Source: Talpa occidentalis (lineage: Eukaryota > Chordata > Mammalia > Eulipotyphla > Talpidae). From it: a stretch of 64,000 nucleotides of DNA. Each line of letters opens with the position of its first letter. Position 1 is the first letter of the stretch. A program made the translations under genes and the position numbers. The stretch is taken from the NCBI RefSeq assembly GCF_014898055.3, contig NW_026555331.1, forward strand, positions 94,572,684 to 94,636,683. The letters run 5' to 3'. Below, piece by piece: positions 45,590 to 57,640 of this stretch. Under the pieces are notes generated by a model. The model did not search any database. It was not told the origin of the DNA and was given only the letters and a program-made list of their open reading frames with translations.

Positions 45590-46770
45590 GATTAGAAAAT
45601 AATAATCTGTTGTAACTTCAACCTAGTTTTCCCCCGGGGCAGTGGATTATTCCTACATCATAATATCGGTGAGTTAATACCAAAGGCTTCGCTCAACTTC
45701 AAAGCAGAGATATTAAAGGCTCACTTTCCACTACAAGCAGGTGTATTTTTATTAGCTTTCTCTTTCAAAATTGCTATGACTTCACTTGCGGATATCCCGC
45801 CAACAGCCATTATTGAAAACCTTACTATAATTGCTAAGTAACATGCAAGGTCTGAAGCACAAAACCAATGTCACTTGCAGCCCTCCAACAATTGACTGAA
45901 ACCAAGTGTTACATCATTAAAGCTGAATTACAACACACCCATGGCGTGCTTTCCATGTGTGCTATTTTAAACAATAGTAAAGCAAAACCTGGCTATAAAT
46001 TCACAGATCCCCAATTTGTTCAAATTCATGAACAGTAAGAGCTATCTGAGAGCCTTTTCTGGCTCTATTTTAGTCAGAAATGTCATGCACCAAAATTAAA
46101 TGTCTGTTTGGACTTTATTGGAGATGGAAATGCTAGTTTTATGTTGTAAATTTAAACAACCTGCCACAAAGGGAGACTCACATTTGTATCGCCTGGGAAG
46201 GCATATTCATCTCTAATTGCTTAGGGTAACACAAATAAACTAATGTAAAGTGTTCAGTTTCTTAACGGGTTTTGTGTAGAATAAATCAGATGAAGTGATG
46301 ATGGCATGGGTTTTTAGTGGGTTCAGATAGGATTTCTTTTCTTTGATAGAGTTGGATGTGGAATCTATGCACTCAGTTATTTTTAATGATTAGGAATTTT
46401 TCTGGAAATTCACGAAAACTCAACAAGGCATTCCTAATGCTGATAGAAAAAAAAATATATTAGCAGCACAGTCACTTTGCATTTTTTAAAAAAAAATTAG
46501 GTTAAACTCATTTCATAATTCAGTGATGTAAGTGGAAATATTCCTTCTGTCATAGTGGTACGCAAAACTATTATAATTACTTTTTAGAAAGGTCGACAAC
46601 TTTTTTATTTGGCTTCAGTGATTTTATGGTGCCTAGATTCCACCGGAAAATATTTAGTCACTCACTTTCTTGGATAGAAATCCATCACCTGGAATAGAAA
46701 TCATGGTTTATGTGCCAGCATCTTTGTGCAGACAGCCCCTGAAAATATATACTAGGCAAGGCCACTGCCA
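45590..46770. promoter_or_regulatory. Putative conserved non-coding element (enhancer candidate)
   Basis: About 1.2 kb free of interspersed repeats and microsatellites, with moderate composition and many homeodomain- and SOX-like words: ATTACAACACACCC, CAACAATTGACTG, CATTAAAGCTGAATTACAAC, TCTCTAATTGCTTAGGG, TTTATTGGAGATGG. No open frame of note. This is the texture typical of conserved developmental enhancers. Conservation itself cannot be seen from one sequence, so the call is inferential. Confidence 0.35.
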
Positions 46771-48430
46771 AATGACTTGTGTCTGGCCAGCACTACCTTT
46801 CAAATGTTCTCCGCATACCATTTACTGTTAGGATTTATGGTAGCATGTGTAGATAAATATATTTTAACTTTCATATCCCTAACTTAGATAATGCAGTAGC
46901 TATGTACACTCTATATTACTACCTGTCTTCAGTTGTAGTTTCAGTAGCTACTCAAAATATTCAGACTTCCCACCAAAATCTAACAGTAGACTTTGTGTTA
47001 CTTTAAATGGATCATACTGGTCAAACATGTAGGAACACATATATAGTGTCATATTAGTCAATTTATTTCATAGGTAAATAAATTGGTTTAACTTTTTGAA
47101 CACAACCCTATCACAACAAAATACATCAAAATAAAATGATCCACTCTAAAATATATGGAAAACTGTAAAAATATACAATAATCATAAAGCTAACTGGCAT
47201 GCCAGGGTAAATCAACTACTCCCATATTATTATTTTAATCCTTGCATTCATGTGAAAATAACTTCTATACACATGCACATACATCAAAAAATTCTGTGGG
47301 TCATCACAAATTAACACAGCAAAAGGAATCCATCACACCCACCAAAAGGGGGGAGGAAACCAACTATGCTCTCATCACAAATATATGTCCACCCAGTTCT
47401 TTTCTTTATTTAGAAAATCTCAGTGCCAACTGAATCAAAGCAACCATACTATTTTAGGGTTTATTTGTTTTCTTTAAATTTGGCGGACACTGTTCTTTCC
47501 TATAAAATTGGTTGACTCAATATGGAAAAAAATATCCACCATTAACTTTCAGCATACCCACTTGTTATTCTTCAGCTTGAATCCCAAAATTAATCTTACT
47601 GATTCATGTTTAAGGATTGCTGTTGAATAAAAAATATTTTATGAAGTTATGTGTTCTGAGTTAATGATTTGGAAGAAACTTAATTGACATTTAAATGTGT
47701 GCCATTGAACATATTAATACATTCTTTAGATTCTAGGATCTGGGCTGTTATATTCATCTTCAAGAATATGTAATTTGACTACTTAGTGTGCTTTGGTACA
47801 CTTTAAAGTCATAGAGAAACTGCACTTTTATTTCCAAATTAGACACTGTTAACAAGTGTTCTGTTGTAACATTGATATGATTAAAAATGCATTAATTAAG
47901 CAGGTCCTATACATTATCAGGTCCTATACATATTTCAGAAAAAAAAAGATGGCCTAGATTGTGTTTACATTTAGACTACAGACTAATTTCCCCAAACCAC
48001 ATAAACAGAACCATTTTGACACCTGGTACTTAAAAGTTCATGAACTTCAACATCTAAAAACATGTGCAGGATTGTCAAACATTCAAGTGCCCTCTCTGGG
48101 GGCACCCAAACATATGTAACTGTGTATATCACAATGTCATATGCCATCAAGTTTCCTTGAGAGAAAGTAAAGAGGTACTTTTATCAAGGCAGCAAAATGT
48201 CGCAACTCTGAATCTATGAGATAAGGAGCGAGTGCTTTGAGAGAGGCTTAACTGCAACCAGGGCTTTCTAATGCCCAAGTAAAGTATACCCAATTCTTTC
48301 TAAATTCCTTTTCATTTGAAACCTATAAATAGTTTTAAATGAAAATGTTTAAAGTATAAACATTGTATATTTCATATTTCAATCATGCCAGGGAGAAAAA
48401 TGACAAGGAAGAAGGAGACAATGAGAATGA
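46771..48430. other. Repeat-poor sequence
   Basis: No interspersed repeat recognised. A 10-bp inverted repeat CAATTTATTT / AAATAAATTG lies at 47059-47085 and a 17-bp tandem pair (CAGGTCCTATACATTAT type) at 47901-47934. The 63-codon frame at 47242-47433 has no domain. Confidence 0.5.
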
Positions 48431-49090
48431 TTAAACATTAAACAGGGTGTGTCCCATAATTAAGCACAGGTAAATGGGACATTTGATAAAATCCACCCAG
48501 CAGCTCAGCTCCCCTTTGTCAGAGATCTTGCCAGCTGAGAAAAGGAGTTGGAGAAAGGGGCAGGTGGGCTTGCTAATTAAATCCAGTCTTAACCTGTAAG
48601 ATACACAGCATTTCCCCAGAGAAGAGCTCTTTATAATTCCGCCAGGCGGAAATGGGAGGGCCCTTGCAACCCACCTGCTCAGCCTGCACAATTTTAAAGC
48701 TTGCTCACATAGGTTCACAAAATGTGGCAGCAGCCACAGTACTCGAGGGCAAAATCTCTTTAGCAGTCTTTGTCCACCTGTGTCTGAGTGCAGGGACTGG
48801 CTGAACCCTGCCAGCTGTTTCTTACATTTGCCAGACTGCCAGCCCTTTCGACCTGGGGCAGATAAATTAAGGCACCTGGGCCTCCACCTTCCCAACTTTG
48901 AAGAAGAGCAAGAGGAAGCTCCTCTCCAGTGGACTTTTAGCTCCAGCAATTAACTAAAGAAAGCCATTAAAGGCTCCAGGGCAGACAGAAAAGAGGATCT
49001 GGGGTTGCAGTTAAGCCGCGGCTTAGGATGGCTGGAGGGAGCATGTCATGAAAACTTTCTCTGGAAGAGGACGGTTTTCTAAGTAATTTA
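48431..49090. promoter_or_regulatory. GC-richer putative regulatory block with the longest open frame of the window
   Basis: The most GC-rich non-repeat stretch seen so far in the window, with sharp AT-rich flanks. It is dense in E-boxes (CAGGTGGG, CCACCTGC, CCACCTGTG, GCACCTGGG, CAGCTG) and homeodomain words (GCTAATTAAAT, CAATTAACT, CATAATTAAG), plus GCCAGGCGGAAATGGGA. A 172-codon minus-strand frame (48431-48949) spans it. Its Cys/Ser/Leu-rich product shows no domain I recognise, no upstream promoter and no splice context, so I read it as chance in GC-richer DNA. A conserved enhancer is more likely than a gene. Confidence 0.4.
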
Positions 49091-49189
49091 GAAATTTTAT
49101 GTATGTAAGGAAGGTCTTTACCTTTTTTTTTTTTTAACCATCTAGAGACATTATATGACTTTGATTTCATCTTTTCCTCTGTGTAACTC

Positions 49190-49345
49190 AACTATTTAGG
49201 TGAAATTCACATAAAATGAATGTCAAGGTTTATGATTTAGAGACCGTGCAACGTTGTGCAACCACCACCTCTATCAAAGTTCCAGAATACATTCATCACC
49301 CCAAAAAGAAAAGGTGAGCTTCATACATTTATAGGATTGCCCAAT
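49190..49345 (+). mobile_element. Old L1-related fragment
   Basis: AGGTGAAATTCACATAAAAT, then CGTTGTGCAACCACCACCTC and TACATTCATCACCCCAAAAA reproduce a well-known old L1-associated block. Truncated on both sides. Confidence 0.65.
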
Positions 49346-50361
49346 CTTTTAATATATGTATTTATTTTTAACGTTTTTTATTTTTAGCTAAGATGCATTT
49401 TTACTGCATCTTGATCATTCAAATTATCAGCACATAAAATATTTCTCCAATGTAACACTACTTTCAGATTCCATAGCTATGAAGCTCTGGCCTTCTTAGA
49501 TGATGTAATTTGGAGATGTGCTCTCAAAACTCTTCCGCATGTATAGCCTTCATAGACCCCCTGGTCCCCCATTATAGTCTCTACTCAGGAGAAAGAAAGG
49601 CTTACACTTCTTAAATTTAAATCTGAACATTAAATAAACTTTATAGTTTATTTATTGTTCAGTGTGTAAATGAACTGCCAACTAAAAGAACGAACTTTAC
49701 TTCAAAAAAAAAGAAGATTTTATGGATACCTATAATCTTTCATTAAAGATATAGTGCAGGGACTGAATCGTTATAAATATTTATATTTATTAGATCTTTC
49801 CTAATACAGATCAGTGTTTGGGACAGTAAGTTAAATCCCAGCTGCTTGTTAAAGAATTGAAGAACCAGAAATAATGCTAAGTTGGTATCTAATGTGTCCT
49901 CTTGTAAAATGTACATTGGTTAGAATGCAGTTTTTAAGAATTAAATGCTAACTGGTGGTTCTCAAATTGTTTCAATTAGAAATAATCATTACATAACTTA
50001 GATTTAAATAAATTAAAGTGATATGAGTTAATGCTAAAATTTCATGTTTGCATCTTTTTGTAGCTAGTATAATAAAAGAAATCAATCCTATTTTTCCAAC
50101 TTCTCACTTCCTATGGAACTTTAAATAGATGTCTCCCAAATTTATATTTGCATGTTATTTCCAAACTTGCATGTCCACACATAAATATCTCGTAGGCAAT
50201 TAGATACATATATATGAAGTTCAATGGAGAAACAGAGAAGGATACAGAAAATGTGATTGTCAGCAGCACTTAGAAGGTATTTAAACCCATGAGGCTGGGT
50301 AAACTGCCTCAAGTTGAGGATAGACGACACAAAGTGAAACTAGCAATCAGCAGAGGCTCGA
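49346..50361. other. Unclassified sequence
   Basis: CTGGTGGTTCTCAAATTG at 49952 slightly resembles a MER5-type terminus, not secure. No gene seen. Confidence 0.45.
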
Positions 50362-50505
50362 GGCTCCCTCAGCAGTGTACTTCAGTCAATCTACCTGTTC
50401 TATTCTCCACTCTGTCTCTGGTGAATCCTCTCACCCACTCCCCGCATCTCTGGCCTGTGCCCCAGCTCTTGTATGCATAAATAAATAAATCTTTTTTTTT
50501 TAAAG
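50362..50505 (+). mobile_element. SINE 3' half (5'-truncated)
   Basis: GGCTCCCTCAGCAGTGTACT through TGGCCTGTGCCCCAGCTCTT to the TAAA tail; then ATC and a T run (50490-50501) where the family normally has CTTTAAAA. Head and both promoter boxes are missing. No clear TSD. Confidence 0.92.
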
Positions 50506-51154
50506 AAATGTTGGTTTCAGCAGTTGAAAAGGAGTGACTACTAAGGCAGGAGGAAATTTCTTAACAGTATATTGCTGTAGGAACCAGAAGAATGAGGAAG
50601 AAGAGAAAGGTCGAGGTTGTTGCTATGAAATTATATTAAACCCATGAATGCCTTCCAAATTATTTTGCACTTATGGAGCTTGTTGGTAACATTCAGGAAT
50701 GAAAATTGGGTTGGGGGGGGTGGAGGGAGAGTACAACTTACTATAGTGGAGGACAATGGGAACATTGGTGGTGGGAAAGCTGAAATTCTATATTGTCTAT
50801 AGACCAAATTCTATATTGGTACTTCATTAATAATAATAAAAATCCAGTTCTAATGCCTTCACTCGTAAACCCCACACACGCAACCCTCAACTTCCCCTAC
50901 CACCTCCATTAATCAGACCAGCTTTCTGGCAACTTCATCCTATCATTTCCAAGATATTAGATGGTTTCATCAGTCAAAGTCTCAGAGGGGAATATTTTGA
51001 GGTGGCGAAGAGATTTAGACTGCTATGGTAATGAGACTTAAAAAAATAGCTATTTTATTAATGCATATAATTAGAAAGAAACTACCTCTGTTAATATTAT
51101 GACCAATATGGTCATCATTTTTATTGTTATGCTGGGAGTAAAGTATAGTATGAA
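50506..51154. other. Unclassified sequence, possible old L1 3' UTR
   Basis: 50705-50830 (G-rich tract, GGACAATGGGAACATTGGTG) has the feel of an old L1 3' UTR, but the match is weak. Confidence 0.35.
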
Positions 51155-51345
51155 AGGTACAGTTACAAAACAGTTTTGAATTCTACCTTGTAACTTATAA
51201 TCTTGTGACCTTGGACAAATTAATTCTCTGAGACTATATCTTTCCTTATATGAAAAGTATATAAATAAATGAGATACTGTGAGGAATAAATGAAAATGCA
51301 TATTTAGACTGGAGTAGCCACTGGATAAGTATCAGTGGATTTCTC
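51155..51345 (+). repeat. MIR, nearly full length
   Basis: CTTGTGACCTTGGACAAATT, AATTCTCTGAGACTATATCT, AAATGAGATACTGTGAGGAA and GCCACTGGATAAGTATCAGT follow the MIR consensus closely through its conserved core. Confidence 0.85.
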
Positions 51346-52190
51346 TTTTATGGATGTTTTTACTTTTGGAAAATGACATGGTACCTAATAATAATCATAC
51401 AATGGACATCTTTAAGAAGTTTCACATTTTCCTACTAACCTATAGCTAAACGCAGTCACATTCTAAGAACATCCTTTTATTAGTGTGGTCTTACATCTCA
51501 AAAATCACCACTGAAAAATGAACAATTCTATTCATTAATAACCATGTACAATATGTTTAATAATAGTCACACCATTTTTTGTTAATACATTCAACAGAAA
51601 ATTATCATTCTGTCAATAAGAAGTTGAAGTCCCTACTTTTTGAATCATTTCTAATTCATCCAAAGTTAAGGATTTGAAGTATCAAATTATAATGATTGAC
51701 TATATTATATCAAATATTTCACTCATTTGCTCTGCTAACACTAGCTTACCTGTAAGTGATATGAAATGTAAGACAGTCCCAAAGATTTGTTGGAAAAGTT
51801 TTAGAATGAGATTAGGGAAAAAGTTAAAAGAATCTTTAGCAGATTTGGGTTATCTATTTTAGGCATGTATATTATTTTAGTCTTTCAGGAATTATTATCA
51901 TCGAATGGAAAAATAGAATTCAAAGGATGAAAGTTTAAAAGTAGTACAAGATATTCTGAACCTATCCACAATTCCTTACAAATCTTGCCTCACCTCACTG
52001 CCATTTTATTTTGTCTGTATATGGTTAAAAATGACATGAGCTTCACAGTTTTTCCATACATATTGTTGTTATATTAACCACTAAGCATCTCTAAAACTTG
52101 TATATGATGAGACCTTGCCTTTCAAAAATGATTCTGAATCATGAAAAGGGGAAGAGCAATTCCCAGTAAGTTCTCAGCACTGAAATAGTG
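51346..52190. other. Unclassified sequence
   Basis: No gene or repeat recognised. Confidence 0.5.
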
Positions 52191-52194
52191 GATA

Positions 52195-52378
52195 AAAACA
52201 GAACTGAGACACCAAAGGGAATGAGGATAGTGGAGGAAAAGAATGGAGAGCAAGGGAGGGATAATGGTCTGTGGTGGTGGAGTATGGGTGAGGTGATGGA
52301 GAATGAACTATGGTGGTAATACCTGATGGGGGTACCCCAATGTTACCTCCATTAAAATTACCTAATTAATTTAAAAAA
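52195..52378 (+). mobile_element. Possible old L1 3' UTR
   Basis: Purine-rich GAGAGCAAGGGAGGGATAAT, then TGGTAATACCTGATGGGGGT and a terminal TTAATTTAAAAAAGGG A-rich end fit an L1 3' UTR pattern. Weak. Confidence 0.3.
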
Positions 52379-52929
52379 GGGTAAATGAAAAATTTCTTGA
52401 TAACATATTTAGAAAATTATAAATATTTGGCCACTGATATATCTGAAACAATTATAGGAGGACATGACACACAGTCGACACTCAGAGTATTGAAAACACA
52501 CACACACACTCACATGCAATTATAAATACTGATTCACTAATTTCCTTGAAGAATTTATTTTTCTCTCCACAAAACTAAAGCAATACTTACTGACCAGTGT
52601 GCAGAGCTAATTCTGTAGTAGATGAATGGTTTCAAATTTAGCATTATTCTGTGTAGCAAAAAAACTTACAATTTGAAATAATATATATGCATATTGTTTT
52701 GCCACTGAGGCAATTTTTCCATTAGCAACACAGTATCACCTAAATGTTATTTTTTTTCATTTGTTGAATAAATACCTAACTCTTTCAACATTTTATCTGA
52801 ATTACAAAGTTACTTTATTCTTTTATATCAATTAGTTTTATATCTCTGGTGAGATAGCCATTTTCCTGAAATGCAAAGAAACGGGGCAAATTGTATCTCA
52901 CAGTTTTCTGAATCTGTCTTTATACTTAA
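52379..52929. other. Unclassified sequence with a short (CA)n
   Basis: About seven CA units at 52496-52509. Nothing else recognised. Confidence 0.55.
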
Positions 52930-53232
52930 GAGTGACTATCCTTGTTCAAATTATTGTCACATTTTACCAGGATTACTGTAATAAATCCCTAATGTGTTTC
53001 CCTGTCTCTAACTTGTTCTCCACCAATTCTTTCTTCACAAGCCTTTTTAGTGATTATACTTAAAATGTGAATTTAGTCAAATGGTTCTCAGGCTTAAAAC
53101 TTTTCAGTGGCAGAAGTGGTCACACCCCAAAGACAATGTCCCCAACTCCTTACATATAATCTACACCTCTTCTATTGCTGTTGTCCATTGCTCTAAAGTT
53201 ATCCTTGGTATTCTTTCACTCTCACTTAACAC
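52930..53232 (+). mobile_element. L2 LINE fragment
   Basis: CCAGGATTACTGTAATAAAT, TTAGTGATTATACTTAAAAT, AATGGTTCTCAGGCTTAAAA and CACCCCAAAGACAATGTCCC correspond in order to the L2 'ctggattactgcaacagcctcc ... agtgatcttt ... cactcctctgcttaaaa ... ccaatggc' region. Diverged. Confidence 0.6.
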
Positions 53233-53249
53233 TGTGGTCATAAAGAATA

Positions 53250-53440
53250 ATGGACAATTGCTGAATAGTATTCCATGGTGTATATATACCACATCTTCTT
53301 GATCCAGTCACCTATTTTTGGGCATTTGGGTTTTTTCCAGGTTTTACCTATTATAAATAGTGCTGCAATGAACATAGGGGTATTGGTATTTTTTTGAATC
53401 AATATTTTTGTGTCCTTTGGGTAGGGGGGTCAGAGGGAGG
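53250..53440 (-). mobile_element. L1 ORF2 C-terminal fragment
   Basis: Plus strand: GAATAGTATTCCATGGTGTA, CCACATCTTCTTGATCCAGT, CAGGTTTTACCTATTATAAA, TAGTGCTGCAATGAACATAG and TTTTTGTGTCCTTTGGGTAG. This is the familiar antisense L1 ORF2 end. 3'-side UTR absent. Confidence 0.93.
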
Positions 53441-53453
53441 GAGGGAGGGAGGA
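53426..53453 (+). repeat. (GGGA)n simple repeat
   Basis: GGGGGGTCAGAGGGAGGGAG followed by GGAGGGAGGA, directly after the L1 fragment. Also meets a loose G-quadruplex pattern. Confidence 0.9.
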
Positions 53454-53649
53454 GCACAGGGGACTGTGATTTGATGGCGCAGGGTGCACTGGTTAATTTT
53501 AACCCTATGTATAACTTTAACATAGCATTTATCAAGTTCTGCTGGTTTTACTAGTTTACTTGATCATTTTCTCCAAATTCTAAAAGACTGGGAAAATGTG
53601 TTACTTGCCTTCTCCCCTCCCCATTAGCTGTCTCAGTATCTGGTACTGA

Positions 53650-53890
53650 TGATGTTACTGCTGTTTTCATCATTATAAACAACAGCTAGCAATTGTTAAA
53701 TATTTACCAAATCACAGAAATTACTCTAAGTATTTTACATACAATATTTAATTCCTATAATCTAAAAGAAACCTATTATTATGCTCAGAAAGTATGAAAA
53801 CCAACTAAATTACATAGTAATAACATGTTAAATATCAAAGCCAGGACACAAACCAAGATTTGCCCTGTGAGTCTATATTCTCTATCGCTA
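53650..53890 (+). repeat. MIR
   Basis: AACAGCTAGCAATTGTTAAA, CTAAGTATTTTACATACAAT, CTATTATTATGCTCAGAAAG, TACATAGTAATAACATGTTA and GCCAGGACACAAACCAAGAT follow MIR order through the core. Confidence 0.8.
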
Positions 53891-55149
53891 ATCAGGATGA
53901 TAACAACACTATGATAAAATTGGTATTTACCAAATATTGTTGAGTATGTTAGTGATGGATCTATTAAGTCCAAGTGAACATCAATATTTTAATGCAAAAT
54001 GTTAAAGCTTACTAATTATATACTTACTGATTTTAATTATTGCTTAATATGGCAGAATATTTTTCTTGTAAATCAAAGAGAGTTATTTAAACAGATTTTG
54101 TTGTTAATAGAAAGAAAACCATTGATTCTTTCTTGACAGATATAGTAAAATAATGTGTTAAATTCAGGGAAATTTCAGCTCATTGGTAGTACTCTTTGCC
54201 ATACAAAATCTCTACACTTTAAACTGGAAACAGGCATCTCACACTGCATATTCTGTATATTAGCTTTCAATCAGCAATGTAAACAATGTAATATAAGCAT
54301 TACATGGAATCTACATTAAGATAAACTGAACCACTTTTGCCAAGACAGATGTAATCACTCAAATTCCACTGGGAAAGAGGTAACAATGTTATTTGGTCTA
54401 GGTCTAAAGTACTTTATTTAGTAAATAACTTGGACTTTGTATATTCATTTCTTCATAACACCTATTTCCAACATTTAAACATCACAAAGTGTTTCAAGTG
54501 TGTTGGGCTTAGGATCCAATGGCAAAACATGACATTTGTTAATTTTCCTTCACAAGGCATTTTCTCCTTGACAGTTGTGGGGATAATTTACTTTAACCAC
54601 TCTTTCTTGCATAACACCTTAATAATAAGAGAAATATTGTAGTGTTAACATTCCTTATATTCAAGTGTTCTCATTTTTTTATCACAGATCTAAAAGTGAA
54701 AAACAAGATTATTTTAAAAATTTATACTCGGAAAAATCTAATAATTTGATTTTAGCCAAGATACTCAATTTTAAAAGCAATTCAAGGGTTAAAATTCAAA
54801 ACTGAGTTGGCCATATGCAACATATGGCTTTGAAAAATAGTTCTTTTAGTGTTGATTATAGTTTTTAAAAAAAGTTGGCTGAATTGAACTGTACCTTATT
54901 TTTTTAAATTGGATCCACTTGTTTAAATTAAAAGTATATACATTGTCATGTATTTTATATATTTACATATACATGCTTTTATGTATTTGATTCATTTCTT
55001 ACACATTCGTTAAAAATTACTCTTTGGTGTGTCAATACATATATTTAAAAAAATATGTAGTACATTCACAAGTCAAACTTTGAAAGATTATTTGAAAAGT
55101 TCCTTCCATATCTGTCCTACTGCCATGCAATTTCTCTCCTAGAGGAGTC
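53891..55149. other. Unclassified AT-rich sequence
   Basis: No gene or repeat recognised. Confidence 0.5.
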
Positions 55150-55159
55150 CAATACTACT

Positions 55160-55315
55160 TGTTTTTATTTTATGTGTGTATGTATACTTTCTGACAAATT
55201 TTATGCCTCATACAAATATATATAGAGAGTATATTTACACATACATATAGTATATACAAATATATATAATACACACATATAGTATACACTCATATGCATG
55301 CAAACACACACAAAT
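55160..55315 (+). repeat. Degenerate TA/CA-rich microsatellite cluster
   Basis: Mixed TGTG, ATATATA, CACATA and ACACACA units: an old, interrupted TA/CA array. Confidence 0.85.
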
Positions 55316-55329
55316 ACTAAAAGACCTAT

Positions 55330-55455
55330 ATCCATGCCCTGACTGCATTTACAATGTAATTCTGGACAAGTCACTTAATCTTTTAGATGTAGGGCACAGC
55401 TGTAAAGTGCCAAAAGGATGATTGTGTTTCTTTGAATTCTAAAATAACTCAAATG
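55330..55455 (+). repeat. MIR fragment
   Basis: ATTCTGGACAAGTCACTTAA followed by TCTTTTAGATG and CTGTAAAGTGCCAAAAGGAT matches the MIR core. Confidence 0.7.
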
Positions 55456-57479
55456 ATGACAGGTGACAACAGCAGAATATGCCTCAATTTATTTTCATTT
55501 TCAAGTTTAAAGAACCTTCTTTACAATAGGAAATCCAGTCATTTTCTTCTATGGACAAAATAGCAGGCACTTCCACACTATCTGTACCTTTTATTTAATT
55601 CTCCTGTTTGATGTCTGCAACCTGAAAGGATTAAAACTTTTCCTATAGGATTGTTCAGGGACTCAAACTCCATGGTGTCCTGAGGGAATGCAGGCTCATG
55701 GCAGCTCGATTTTTGGGTTTTTCAAAAGAAACCATTAATTCAGATTCTTAAAGTCTCCTAAATTTAAAATATTGGTAACCTCTCAAATTTTAAATGAAAA
55801 ACAAGTAATTGTAGGTAAAACAAAATACAACCAAGGTTTGGATTTACCTCATGATCCTTGAGTTTGTTTCAGTGTAGAACCTGCTGTTATAACACAGTGT
55901 TTCAAAATATTTCATAAAGTTTCATGAGAAGGGAGAGGGACAGAGGACATTTTCCTTGAACCCCAAATTATAATTCTAGAGAATAGTTTTGCATTTCAAA
56001 GTCATGTTTATCTACGTGTGCCAGCATCCCAATGATTTAATTGCATCTCTAAAGATACTTGAACTTATTCACATATACCATTAGCCTCTCTCTTAAGAGA
56101 ATCCCTCAGCAACACAGATGTATATACTATTAAAGTCAAATACAAGGTGTTTATAATGATGTTGGCCAGTGATAAGTTAATGCAATTACACTGGAAGATA
56201 GATAAAACTGTTTTGGAAACAATAGGAAAGAGAACCAAGGAAGAACACTGTTTCTAGAATAAAAAGATTGAGTCACATGACAGAATGAAACTAAATGCCC
56301 TGAAATGAAATTTATGAATATTTGGAAACTGGAATTCTCAAATATGTATTAATCCACTACAACTTTGGTGAGCTTCCCTAATGTGTGCTACTTTGTAACA
56401 CTTGTATATTTGTACACTCAGAATATCACCCTGTTTTTCACTTGAAGAGTTTCCTCTAGAACAATGCAATAAGCCTGAACTAAAAGTACCACTTACAGAT
56501 TTAAATATGTTTATCATTTTAGTTGTAATAGGGTTGGGCTTTGTGTAAATGAAAATTGTATGCAAAATTATCCATAACCTTAGCAGTCTTTGAAGAGTCT
56601 CTGGCAGACTGAGAAAAACAATTTTTTTCACTTGGATTACCACATTGTATCACTAATCAAAAATAGGAAAGCAAATCTGCAAGTTCTACATTATTCGCCT
56701 AATCATTTTGAGTAAATGTGGCTACACATTTATTGTCAACTACTATATGTCTCACACTGAGATGTCTTTCTGTGAGTGATACCTCAGTGAATTGTAACTA
56801 ACATACTATGAGAACAAAGTGGATTGAAGGAATAGATGGATCTGGTTCCCTATACTCAAGAAGCACTGACAATACTTAATCATGCTGAATGTTGATAATA
56901 TTCTCCATGCAGAGCTATCATTTGTGTTAGGTACAAGGACTTAAAAACTTGTAGTCACTTGTATCAAAGATCCTAGTTTTAATAATAGTTCAATATCAAA
57001 AGTTCTCCCACTCAAAAATTTGATCCAGGCTCTTCTGCTATGATCTTAGTGCATTTCCACTCACCTAGAACCCCTCTAAGCACCATCCTAACCAGTAAAA
57101 AGCTTTTCTGGAAGACAGATTTCCATCAAGCAGACTTTCTTTAATCTAGTTTGATTATTTCTTTGGAATGACTTTGAAGGTTGAGAAGGCATGGTGGTGA
57201 TTACATGGAGGTGATGTTAAATTCTCAGAAAGCACTATAATCAGGATCATTATCTCCCCAGCTCTGTCTGTTATACTGTAATATACCATGTACTGAAAAA
57301 TATCATAGGCTCAACTTTGCCTTCATTTATCAAATATTCCTCAGAATCTCAATTTTCTTAGTGAACAAATTATACAACTGTGAACCAATAACAACTACCT
57401 ATCTAATCTGTTGTGTGTGTGTTTCAAATCGCATGGACTATATATAGAATCTTAAGAACTAAAGTAACTGCATTATTTA
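55456..57479. other. Unclassified sequence
   Basis: Two kb without a repeat or gene I can name. A 101-codon minus-strand frame (56338-56643) has no recognisable domain and no coding context. Confidence 0.5.
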
Positions 57480-57640
57480 ATTATTTTTGAGAAAACTTTA
57501 GAAATCTATTCCACTCCCTGATTTTACAGATAGTGGAACTGAAAATGAAGTGGTGCTCTTCACATTGTTGTTAATTCATATCAGCCACATAGCTGGAATT
57601 AAAGTCCATTATTTCCTTCATCACATTACAGTAATTTCAA
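57480..57640 (+). repeat. MIR
   Basis: CCCTGATTTTACAGATAGTG followed by GAACTGAAAATG and CCACATAGCTGGAATTAAAG fit the MIR core and 3' part. Confidence 0.6.

Noticed and set aside
47059..47085. 10-bp inverted repeat as a structured RNA
   Set aside because: Purely AT-rich arms; expected by chance in a window of this size and composition.
48431..48949. 172-codon minus-strand frame as a gene
   Set aside because: No recognisable domain, promoter or splice context; it lies in a GC-richer block where stops are rarer. Reported only as part of a possible regulatory element.
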